A stretch of 64,000 nucleotides of DNA from Methylomonas subterranea (GTDB lineage: Bacteria > Pseudomonadota > Gammaproteobacteria > Methylococcales > Methylomonadaceae): NCBI RefSeq assembly GCF_024505185.1, contig NZ_JANIBJ010000003.1:1-64000 (forward strand), written 5' to 3'. Shown one piece after another: positions 46,089 through 54,056 of this stretch. Position 1 is the first letter of the stretch, and every line of letters begins with the position of its first letter. The notes under the pieces were generated by a model, which was not told the origin of the DNA, did not search any database, and was given only the letters and a program-made list of their open reading frames with translations. The position numbers and the translations under genes are program-made.

Positions 46089-46139
46089 TTGTTCTGTCGT
46101 TGTTCTAAATTGTAACTTATGCTACCGTAACAAGAACAA
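46089..46139. promoter_or_regulatory. Candidate LexA operator cluster upstream of lexA
   Basis: TTGTTCT occurs at 46089-46095 and 46100-46106, and its inverse AGAACAA at 46133-46139. Centres are spaced 11 and 33 bp, so all three fall on one face of the helix, just before the lexA start. The E. coli-type CTGT-N8-ACAG box is absent, so this may be a variant operator for autoregulation. Confidence 0.5.
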
Positions 46140-46159
46140 TTCAAAAACAATAGAGCCGG

Positions 46160-46789
46160 ATGGAAGCACTTACCCGCAAGCAACACGAGATCATAGATTT
46201 CCTTTTAAACAATCAACAAGAGTTCAGCCAGCCGCTGTCGCTGGATAAACTATGCGCGGCCCTGGGCTTGAAGTCTCGCGGCTCCCTGCACCGCATCGTG
46301 CAGGACCTGATAGAGATCGGCTTGATAGAACCCATGGATAGAAAGCAGCGCGGCGTGCGCCTGACCGAAAAAGCCAGACAAATCAACCAAACCGCCGGCA
46401 GCCAAGGTTCTTCCTTGCGCTACGTCGGTGTAATCGCCGCCGGCAAGCCCATAGAAGCCATTGAAACTCAGGAATACATGACGGTTCCCGACCAGATCAG
46501 AACCGATAACCCTTGCTACGTGCTCAGGGTAAAGGGCGATTCCATGGTGGAAGAAGGCATTCACGACGGCGACTGGGTCATCATAGAACAGCGTTGCCAT
46601 GCCCGTAACGGCGAAATCGTGGTGGCATTGGTGGATAAAACCGAAGCTACCCTGAAGTTCATCGAACAATACCCGCACGAAACCTTGCTGGTGCCCGCCA
46701 ATTCCGGCATGCAAACCATGCATTACCAGCCGGCGCGGGTGGAAATTCAGGGTGTATTGGTCGGACAAATGCGCAGTTACCGGCGCTAG
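46160..46789 (+). CDS. lexA: LexA-type SOS repressor
   Basis: This 209-residue protein has an N-terminal winged helix (TRKQHEIIDFLL, SRGSLHRIVQDLIEIGLI), the autocleavage site A94-G95, catalytic Ser128 in GDSM and a catalytic Lys at 166 in TLKF. On DNA damage RecA filaments trigger self-cleavage and derepression. The recognition helix differs from E. coli LexA, matching the absence of a standard SOS box upstream. No imuAB/dnaE2 or recA neighbour is present, so it could be the main LexA or a second one. Confidence 0.9.
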   Translation: MEALTRKQHEIIDFLLNNQQEFSQPLSLDKLCAALGLKSRGSLHRIVQDLIEIGLIEPMDRKQRGVRLTEKARQINQTAGSQGSSLRYVGVIAAGKPIEAIETQEYMTVPDQIRTDNPCYVLRVKGDSMVEEGIHDGDWVIIEQRCHARNGEIVVALVDKTEATLKFIEQYPHETLLVPANSGMQTMHYQPARVEIQGVLVGQMRSYRR

Positions 46790-46949
46790 AGCCTGCCCGA
46801 TAACTCGACAATCAAAATTTTCATCGCAACAAGCCGTGCTTGGCTTTCATGTGTAGGATTACGCCCGCAATAACCGATACAAATCCAGCCAGATTTTAAA
46901 GGGCTTAGAACCGCCAATTGCCGACGACTGAGTTTTTACCAGCAGATGT

Positions 46950-47024
46950 GTAGGGTACGCATCGCGTACCATTAGATGAGCATCATGTTCGCGAAGACCG
47001 GAAGGTACGCGGTGCGTACCCTAC
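46950..47024. repeat. Long inverted repeat (GTAGGGTACGC family)
   Basis: GTAGGGTACGCATCGCGTACC pairs with GGTACGCGGTGCGTACCCTAC across about 33 bases; the arms are given by position, 46950-46970 and 47004-47024. It is an intergenic hairpin element in the gene-free stretch 46790-47502. Confidence 0.7.
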
Positions 47025-47054
47025 GGCGATCCTGAGGTTGCATATTGCCTTACC

Positions 47055-47153
47055 AAGATGTAGGCCGGAAAAGCGATAGCGTTTCCGGCAGCATGTGACA
47101 AATTGCAAAAGCTTTGCCGGAAACGCCTACCGGTTTATTCCGGCCTTGTATGC
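47055..47153. repeat. Long inverted repeat (TGTAGGCCGGAA family)
   Basis: TGTAGGCCGGAA and AGCGTTTCCGGCA near 47057-47090 pair with TGCCGGAAACGCT-like and TTCCGGCCTTGTA sequences at about 47117-47152. It is related to the unit at 42354. Between it and vsr (47154-47502) nothing coding is seen. Confidence 0.65.
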
Positions 47154-47502
47154 AATCCTTCGCCGCTGACCGTCGGCGGTCGGCCACTTTGCGACATTCA
47201 TGGATCGTCAGCGTATGACAGCAGGACAACCTAGAGCTGACGTTTAGTAAATAAGCTCAACGGGCAGCCCATTGATCAAGTTCGTCATGGAAGCTGAGAT
47301 AGTGTCAAGGTAAAAAGGCGTGCGAAAATTCGCATTAGTAGCTACACTCATGTGATTTTTTCCATCTTATTGCTTTTTAAAGAAATAGAAAAATTACGCA
47401 GTTTAGGGATTAGAACCCCGTTTTCTGGCATTTTTAGGCGGGATTTGACTGGCCACTACAGGAGGCGGCGAAAGACTTGCACGAGGTGAAGAGTGAAAAT
47501 AG

Positions 47503-47913
47503 GTGGATATTTATACAAAAGAAAAACGTAGCGAGGTAATGTCAAAAGTTCGGTCAAAAAATACAAATCCCGAACTAATAGTACGACAATTAATTTACGG
47601 TATGGGCTACCGATATCGATTGCATGTCGCTAGTTTGCCGGGAAAGCCCGATATCGTGATGAGTAAACGGCGAAAAATCATCGAAGTTCGCGGATGTTTT
47701 TGGCACGCACACGAAGGGTGTAAACATGCCACGCTACCAAAGACGAGGGCGGATTTTTGGGCTACTAAGATTGCATGCAATCGGGAACGAGATAAAAAAA
47801 ACTTGGATTGCCTAAATGAAAGTGGATGGGATGTCCTGATTGTTTGGCAATGCGAACTAAAAAACCTCGATATTTTAAAAAGTAAATTAAAAAAATTTAT
47901 AGATTCTGAGTAA
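47503..47913 (+). CDS. vsr: Very short patch repair-type endonuclease (Vsr)
   Basis: This 136-residue protein starts at GTG. The Vsr fold is clear: RSEVMSKVRSKNTNPEL, the catalytic Asp50 in LPGKPDIV, then RGCFWHAHEGCKHATLPKTR with the zinc-ligand and active-site Cys/His residues, and GWDVLIVWQCEL. Vsr nicks at T:G mismatches made by deamination of 5-methylcytosine, so it travels with C5-methyltransferase genes, one of which lies 5 kb away. It is convergent with the receiver-domain gene, 9 bp between stops. AT-rich codon use marks the start of an accessory island. It could act as the nuclease arm of the system. Confidence 0.92.
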   Translation: MDIYTKEKRSEVMSKVRSKNTNPELIVRQLIYGMGYRYRLHVASLPGKPDIVMSKRRKIIEVRGCFWHAHEGCKHATLPKTRADFWATKIACNRERDKKNLDCLNESGWDVLIVWQCELKNLDILKSKLKKFIDSE

Positions 47914-47922
47914 AGAGATTCG

Positions 47923-49596
47923 TTACTTTCGATACCATTCCGATTCTATGGTGGCGATTCTGGAAATGTCTTGTGCTAACTGGTGAATAACGTTTTGTAT
48001 ATAAAGGCTTTTTAATGCGCCTAACCATTTGTATTCGCGTCCGTCTGAGCCGGAAAAAAACCATCCAATATTACCTTTTTTGCAAGCCTTTATTACATCG
48101 TTAGCTTGAGAAGGTCTAAAAAGAATTTTTTGTATCTCGTAACCTTTTGTGGAAATTTGCCATTCATGCCATTCGTTATCCAGTTTTAAGAACACATCGC
48201 CTTTGTTGATTTTGTCACTGGATACCGGCTTGGCCGGAAGAAAAATAAACGCCTTCCCGCTCGATGGAACTCGGCGGCAATCGCATCCTTGTTGAACGCA
48301 AATTAGATATTCTTGTTTTCCTCCCCGCATTGTTTGAATAATAGTGCCCGGTTGGAGGAAGGGTGCCGGCTCTCCGTAATGATGGCGTATCAACGCGCGT
48401 TTTGCCCACAATCGATTGGATTCGACTTCATCATGCTTAGTGTCATTAATGAATTGGGACGTCATATTTAAAAGGCGTTGTGTCTTTTTCTTTTTATTTT
48501 TACCTGCAAAGTTAACTGCTCTAACGTTTAAGTCGGTTGGGGTATTATCATCGAACTCAGGTAACCCTGACTTTAACAGAAATTGTAGAGTTTCTTCCGC
48601 TTCCAGAAACGTAGTTTCGAAGAAGTCGTTTTTTAGGGCGTTTCTCTTGTGTAGATCTTGAGCCCAAGAAAACATGGTGTCGGCATCCAGCTTGTAGGAG
48701 ATATCGGCACTTTCCAAAATCTCTTGCAAATCGGAAACGATGACGTGGCGGAAGTGTTCTTCGGCTTCATCCGGGGTAGGGAGGCCTATCCGGTGAGCTA
48801 CGAATGCCGCATCCATTTGGTTGGAAAACAGATTCAACAGTTGGAAGGTGTTTTTTCGGATGGCCGATACAGCGGCAACGGCAGCATTCGTTAACAAACC
48901 GTTATGCTGATTGGCCAATATGTCTAAGATACGATCGGGCAGGCCGGATTCGGAACTGCTATTATCCTGATTGTTTCCGTTTTTTCTAATGATCGCTATC
49001 GTCATCGGGCCGACATGCATAACGTTGCCATTTTTATCAATCGGATGCGTGGATGATGCTGTTCCGTTAATGCCGGTTTCAATTTTATTCAGCAATTCAT
49101 CGTCCGATTTGGTTTCCGCCGTGTACACTGCAATCATTCTGATGCGGCCGGATTTCAGATCGTTTTCCGCTAACTGTTTGATTATGTTTACTGCGTGATC
49201 GCCGGCATTGTCAGCCGTTTCGTTTATTTCTGTTTCCGTATCCTCAACCTTTAGGTTCCAATCCAAAATTACGATATCGGCATTCGAGGCCGCTTTTACA
49301 ACTTGATTTGTCCAGCCACCCTTGTTTTCGGGACGAAAAACACCGCAAATAATGCCTTTATCTGCAAATGCTTCAATGATCTCTCCACAAAACAATTTGT
49401 GAGTTCTGCTGGCGAAGTCTTCAGCGCTCTCATTTTCTTCCTTTTCGACAGTACCAGCTCCTCGAGTCGGCTTATTTGTTGTTTTAGGAGTGGTCTTGCT
49501 TTCAGGATAAGAGGCCTCTTCGTCAACGACCAGTGCTGAGTTCAAGAAATCGAGAAAATTTTGTTTGGTCCGTGTTTGAAAGTCGGTGGTCGTCAT
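47923..49596 (-). CDS. Response-receiver-domain protein of the defence-like island
   Basis: In this 557-residue protein, residues 20-210 look like a divergent receiver domain: an acidic opening LVVDEEASY, and the probable phosphoacceptor D112 in DIVILDWNL, followed by an inserted acidic loop. The rest (220-557) is helical then beta-rich, with CDCRRVPSSGKAFIFLP and a C-terminal WFFSGSDGREYKWLG segment. No known DNA-binding or nuclease motif is recognised. It lies 23 bases after the histidine-kinase-like GHKL gene, in one minus-strand operon with the methyltransferase. A phosphate-switched effector is the natural reading, but the output function is unknown. Confidence 0.75.
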   Translation of the reverse strand: MTTTDFQTRTKQNFLDFLNSALVVDEEASYPESKTTPKTTNKPTRGAGTVEKEENESAEDFASRTHKLFCGEIIEAFADKGIICGVFRPENKGGWTNQVVKAASNADIVILDWNLKVEDTETEINETADNAGDHAVNIIKQLAENDLKSGRIRMIAVYTAETKSDDELLNKIETGINGTASSTHPIDKNGNVMHVGPMTIAIIRKNGNNQDNSSSESGLPDRILDILANQHNGLLTNAAVAAVSAIRKNTFQLLNLFSNQMDAAFVAHRIGLPTPDEAEEHFRHVIVSDLQEILESADISYKLDADTMFSWAQDLHKRNALKNDFFETTFLEAEETLQFLLKSGLPEFDDNTPTDLNVRAVNFAGKNKKKKTQRLLNMTSQFINDTKHDEVESNRLWAKRALIRHHYGEPAPFLQPGTIIQTMRGGKQEYLICVQQGCDCRRVPSSGKAFIFLPAKPVSSDKINKGDVFLKLDNEWHEWQISTKGYEIQKILFRPSQANDVIKACKKGNIGWFFSGSDGREYKWLGALKSLYIQNVIHQLAQDISRIATIESEWYRK

Positions 49597-49619
49597 TATT
49601 CATTCATACCGGTTGTAGT

Positions 49620-52568
49620 TTATTCCATGCGGATAGAGAATGTTGTATTCCATTCTCCTTCCGGTTTAAGCAATTCGAGTCGGAATCCGACCTTTTTTAA
49701 GGTTTCGTGCGAAATGTACAAACCCAGTCCGCGGCCACCCGGTTTGCGGGTAAATCCGGATTCGAAAACATCTACTCTGTCTCGTTCGGGTATCCCGGGC
49801 CCTGTATCTCGGACTAGCATTTCATCGTTTCGATAGTCGAAATGGATTCTACGGGCACCGTTCCGATCGGATAGCCAAAACACGGCGTTATCTACCAAGT
49901 TGACGAAAACGGGATAAAAAGAGGACGGAAAACTCTTAAACGAGTGTCTTAGAAAGGCGTTTGTTGCCGTGAATTCGACACTATGCCGCTCGAATCTTGC
50001 GGCAAATAAATCCCGAACGAATTTAAAGACTTCATCGCCGGCGATGTCCACTTTTTCGCGACGTAATCGACGATCCAATGGCTTGAATAGAGTTAAATAG
50101 CCGTCCAAATGTTCGAAGTTTGCCCGAATATTTCTATAAAGTCCCCTTAGGTCTTCATTTACGTCGGCCCAAGCCTTCAATTCGCGTAGGTTGTCGCGGA
50201 TAGACTTAACGTTCCCGTTAAATTCGTGGTCGATAATTTGTACCGCCATGCCCAATTGAGTCAGTTGTAGGTCCAAATCAGCCTGTTCTTCCAACGCCAA
50301 ATTGCTTTGTTCCAGCGCTTCAATTTGATCGAGCCTGTCATTGGATTTAACGTCGACAGACTCCAGTTGTGCACGGACATACTGAAAAAAGTCCTTTTCT
50401 TTCTCTTGAACTTCCAAAATGCGCTTTTCGAGGCTAATACGCGTTTCTACAATCGCCTCGTCGTGCATGGAAGTGACATCGAGCTTGCCGAAATCTCTTA
50501 TCACTTCGCTGACGACTCTTTCCACGTTAGCGATACTTTTGCCCGTAGCTTCATGAACTTCGATACCGACCTTTTCCAGCGTCTTGCGCGTAGCGGTATT
50601 CTCGCTTCTGGTAATTTTTCGCGAGCTGTTAGCCAGGTCTTCAAGGGCTGCTTCAATTCGTAAACGTCGGTCAAGTTCGATTCTTGCGCGTTCGGCTTCC
50701 CGGCCGACTAGTTCGCCTATTTGGTGTTCCAACGGCGAAAAAACCTGATTATTTAACTGCTCGATGGATGCGGAATATTTAGCCCAGTCCCGTTCTGCGC
50801 TTTTATTCAAGCCGACGCCGCGGGGACGCGTAATTTTGTACGATTCTTTCAAATCGGAAATTCGTTTGCGGGCTTTCGACTCAAGGCCGATAAATTCTTT
50901 CGCCGCTATTTTGGGGTCTCGAATCGCTTTGGCGACTCGAATGGATTCCTCTATGTCGGTGATAATTTCAGCAGCTTGTTCTGCCGGTTTGTTGGCGTCC
51001 AATTTGACGAAAAAATCGTCCAAACTTTGTTGCAACTTTTTGCGTTTTTCTCCGACTTGCATTTCTCTCTTTTCACGCGCGTCGGCGAGCCGTTCCAATT
51101 CTTTGCGTGTGGTAATGAAATGATCCGATTGTAATGCGTTTTCCCGGAAAAAGTCGGCAGCCAATTGCAGAAAGAAATTTTTCAAAATCGCTCTAAGATC
51201 CCGATAGGCCTTATTTTGTGAAAATCCTTCTCTGCCGGCTTTCTCCTTTAAGCCAGCGTTATCCGAACTATTAACGGAGACGACTCCGAACAAACGTCGA
51301 TACGAAAAAAAGTAATATGCGGCGCTCTTGTTTCGCCTTAATTCGAAATCGAGCCAATCGACGTCGGGGCCACCATAAGGCAATATGCGAATACCGTTTC
51401 GATAAATATACACTCCGCCTATACTCATCAATTTTGAGTTTAACAGTGCTCTTGTTTGAGGGTCGGAGTAGCTTTGTTTTTCCATTCCCGGTACGACTGC
51501 GACGTCGATGGAAAATTTTCCGCATTTCGTTTTTTCACCCCTCGCTTCCCGCCAAGGTATGACATGCTGGGGAAATTCTTTTCCGTAAATCCATACCGAA
51601 CCGACGAATTGGCCGTATTCATCAAACGACCCGGCGATACGATGATCGGCAGATAGAAAATCTTGCGGAGTGAAAAATTCTACCTCCGAAATCATGTCAT
51701 AGGCGCGGACATCGCTTTTCCAGTCTCGAAATGCGGGTTTAATTACCGGAGGCGGATGATCCGGGGTCATCGTATTGGTAAAGCCTAACAACACCTTCTT
51801 GAGCGGTGGGGCAATACCTTTTTCTTTTTCTATTTCTTCTTCGAGGTCGAGACTAAGCAATTCGGACGCCGGAAAAATAATAAAGTGGGTACCGAATCCG
51901 TCGTTTTTTAGCGACAGATTTTTAGACGGCAAATAGCCGTCGATTTCGACGGGATCGACAATAAAACTGTCCAGCTCGGCTTCTATGCGTTCTTTGAGTT
52001 CCGGCGGAAACTTTCGGACATTTTTGTCGATATTGGAACGAAATACTTCTACCATCTCGCGTACGTCGCCGGCATCCGGTAATTTTCCGAATTCGAATTC
52101 CCGGACCGGAATATCAATTTCGTCCAAATTTAGACCGGGACACTCGAATACGCTCCAATGAATAAATGCGGCAACCAGGGAGTGAGAAGAATCGCCACGT
52201 TTGGCTCGAGTCAGTATTAAGACCTGATTGCCGATAGCAGCAATTGCCAATCGGCCGATGCCTTTTTCGCCCAGCATCGTCCTCGGTTCTTTTCCGGCGG
52301 GTACAAACGGCAAAGAAAGCGCGTCCGAGCCCAGCTTACTTTCTGTGCCTAGAGTAAGCCAACGGGTTTCGAATTCTTCGCGCGTCATGCCAACGCCGTC
52401 GTCTCGCAATACGAACAAGCGGTCGTTCCGGAAAAAATCGACTTCTACGCTATCGGCATACGCATCGTGAGCGTTTTTGAATAGTTCGCTGATTGCGGTG
52501 GGTATCCCGGCAATTTGTTGTCGACCGAGCATGTCGACCGCGCGTGCTCGTGTTTTGAAACTGGCCAT
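49620..52568 (-). CDS. Dual-GHKL protein: MORC/Hsp90-like ATPase plus histidine-kinase-like module
   Basis: This 982-residue protein has two ATPase modules. The first (residues 1-250) has E28, N32 and D35 of the N-box (ISELFKNAHDAYADS), RDDGVGMT near 55-62 and MLGEKGIGRLAI near 98, as in MutL/Hsp90/MORC ATPases. Residues 270-480 form a transducer-like region and 480-760 a long coiled coil. H781 in IIDHEFNGNVKSIRDNL resembles a kinase phosphoacceptor helix. The C-terminal HATPase has VNLVDNAVFWL, VRDTGPGIP, FESGFTRKPGGRGLGL. It follows the methyltransferase by 3 bases and precedes the receiver protein. A DNA-sensing clamp that signals by phosphotransfer is inferred. Confidence 0.82.
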   Translation of the reverse strand: MASFKTRARAVDMLGRQQIAGIPTAISELFKNAHDAYADSVEVDFFRNDRLFVLRDDGVGMTREEFETRWLTLGTESKLGSDALSLPFVPAGKEPRTMLGEKGIGRLAIAAIGNQVLILTRAKRGDSSHSLVAAFIHWSVFECPGLNLDEIDIPVREFEFGKLPDAGDVREMVEVFRSNIDKNVRKFPPELKERIEAELDSFIVDPVEIDGYLPSKNLSLKNDGFGTHFIIFPASELLSLDLEEEIEKEKGIAPPLKKVLLGFTNTMTPDHPPPVIKPAFRDWKSDVRAYDMISEVEFFTPQDFLSADHRIAGSFDEYGQFVGSVWIYGKEFPQHVIPWREARGEKTKCGKFSIDVAVVPGMEKQSYSDPQTRALLNSKLMSIGGVYIYRNGIRILPYGGPDVDWLDFELRRNKSAAYYFFSYRRLFGVVSVNSSDNAGLKEKAGREGFSQNKAYRDLRAILKNFFLQLAADFFRENALQSDHFITTRKELERLADAREKREMQVGEKRKKLQQSLDDFFVKLDANKPAEQAAEIITDIEESIRVAKAIRDPKIAAKEFIGLESKARKRISDLKESYKITRPRGVGLNKSAERDWAKYSASIEQLNNQVFSPLEHQIGELVGREAERARIELDRRLRIEAALEDLANSSRKITRSENTATRKTLEKVGIEVHEATGKSIANVERVVSEVIRDFGKLDVTSMHDEAIVETRISLEKRILEVQEKEKDFFQYVRAQLESVDVKSNDRLDQIEALEQSNLALEEQADLDLQLTQLGMAVQIIDHEFNGNVKSIRDNLRELKAWADVNEDLRGLYRNIRANFEHLDGYLTLFKPLDRRLRREKVDIAGDEVFKFVRDLFAARFERHSVEFTATNAFLRHSFKSFPSSFYPVFVNLVDNAVFWLSDRNGARRIHFDYRNDEMLVRDTGPGIPERDRVDVFESGFTRKPGGRGLGLYISHETLKKVGFRLELLKPEGEWNTTFSIRME

Positions 52569-52571
52569 TCC

Positions 52572-53624
52572 TTAGGTTCTACTGTCCGATTTATTCCAAT
52601 TTTCCAATATGTGTTCGCCGAATCTTTGGGCCAGCAATACCGGTACCGCATTGCCGACTTGTCGCGCCATTGAATTCAAGCTCCCGTAAAGGTGGAAATT
52701 ACGGGGGAAAGTCTGTATGCAAGCGGCTTCGCGTACGCTAATAGCGCGATTCTGCTCCGGGTGGCCGAATCGGCCGTTAGATAGGCTAATGCAACGGGTT
52801 GTCAATCCGCTTGCAGGCGACTCCCATTTCATTCTTCCGTACACGTCGGTGTGTCCGTTATAACCGTGGCTATGACAATCTAAGCCTAAAGTTTTCGGCC
52901 AGTCGGAGCGACTGCCTTCCCGTGGAGTCCGTTTTATTCTTTCCAAATTCAATTCGGACAAATTTGCTGCGCGATGAACCGGATCGTTTGCGTCGGTTTC
53001 TCCCGCCTTTAATTCGGGCAATCCGGCAATCCAGTCTTTTACGGACGAATATTTCGGATTGGCGGTTTTCGGGCCGTGAGTAGGCTTCGGAAAATCGATT
53101 TCCCCGTGACGGCTTGCCAACAATACTAGGCGTTTTCGGCGTTGCGGGACGCCGTAATTCCATGCGGGAACGATCTCGAAGCGATAGTTGTAGCCAACTT
53201 TTTCGAGTAGTGCGATGAACGATGCTAAAGGACTGTCTTCAGCAGAAAGCTTTTGCAAGCCGGGTACGTTCTCTACAAAGATATATTCCGGCCGAAAATG
53301 TTCGACGAAACGGCCAAACTCTATAAGCAAGTTTCGCCTTGGGTCGGCGCTTTTTTTCGACGTTTTTTGTTTGGTGAACGGCTGGCAGGGCGCGCATCCG
53401 CAGAATAACAGCGGACCGTCGTGTTTAGCCACAATATCTTCGATATCCGTAGGAGAAACTAACGAAATATCGGAGCGAATAAATTCGGAGCCAGGATGAT
53501 TGGCTTTAAATGAAATCTCGGCGTCGGCATCGCAGTCCAAGCCCATTAAAATGTTCATCCCGGCTTGGCGGAAACCGGTGCTACTTCCCCCGCATCCGGA
53601 AAAAAAATCGCAGACTCCAATCAT
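52572..53624 (-). CDS. DNA (cytosine-5)-methyltransferase
   Basis: This 350-residue enzyme has the ordered C5-methylase motifs: I DFFSGCGGSSTGF (SAM site), IV with the catalytic C80 in CGCAPCQPF, VI with E118-N119-V120, VIII PQRRKRLVLLAS, and a C-terminal AISVREAACIQTFP plus QVGNAVPV. It methylates cytosine at C5 in a sequence it recognises through the region at about 180-270; the target cannot be read. It heads the minus-strand operon with the dual-GHKL and receiver genes. With the Vsr gene nearby it fits a Dcm/Vsr-type pair, and no conventional restriction enzyme gene is seen. Confidence 0.93.
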   Translation of the reverse strand: MIGVCDFFSGCGGSSTGFRQAGMNILMGLDCDADAEISFKANHPGSEFIRSDISLVSPTDIEDIVAKHDGPLLFCGCAPCQPFTKQKTSKKSADPRRNLLIEFGRFVEHFRPEYIFVENVPGLQKLSAEDSPLASFIALLEKVGYNYRFEIVPAWNYGVPQRRKRLVLLASRHGEIDFPKPTHGPKTANPKYSSVKDWIAGLPELKAGETDANDPVHRAANLSELNLERIKRTPREGSRSDWPKTLGLDCHSHGYNGHTDVYGRMKWESPASGLTTRCISLSNGRFGHPEQNRAISVREAACIQTFPRNFHLYGSLNSMARQVGNAVPVLLAQRFGEHILENWNKSDSRT

Positions 53625-54056
53625 TTTTTTTCAAATTTCGTTGGTTTTTGTAAGCGCACCTTATTTACTCCGGTCTTTCTCACGGGCATGTATTATGGGC
53701 ATTAACTAGTCTTGCCTGCCGGCGTATTCGACGTAATTATAGACCTACCACTTAAACGATCTATTGTTAATGTACCAAATAAGATGGAAGTATCAGGCTA
53801 ATTTGATAGGAAAGCGATCCTAGTAGGAAACCTTATAAACCTTACTTTGATACTTTGTTTGAAGAACTAACGTCCCAGGTCAAGAATTTTAACATTTTTA
53901 GGGATTTCCCCTCTCAGAATTACTCAGAGTCGGACATTACAATAAACAGTGTGCCGTGGCGACTATCAATTCCACCAGATGAATTGTTTCGATTTGGAGA
54001 CGTTGTTTAGGGCATTCGTCCCCACGTTCTTGCGCTTTGCGTTGGAGCGATACCGC
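53625..54056. other. Non-coding stretch upstream of the methyltransferase
   Basis: This AT-rich 430-bp stretch should hold the promoter of the methyltransferase operon. Stops occur in all frames and no gene is seen. At 54011-54050 a GGGCATTCGTCCCCACGTTC-type segment looks like debris of a dispersed element. Confidence 0.5.

Noticed and set aside
46950-47153. CRISPR-like repeats
   Set aside because: These are inverted, not regularly spaced direct repeats, and no cas gene is present.
47154-54056. Integrase, transposase or att site for the island
   Set aside because: No recombinase gene, tRNA or matching direct repeats were found at the borders.
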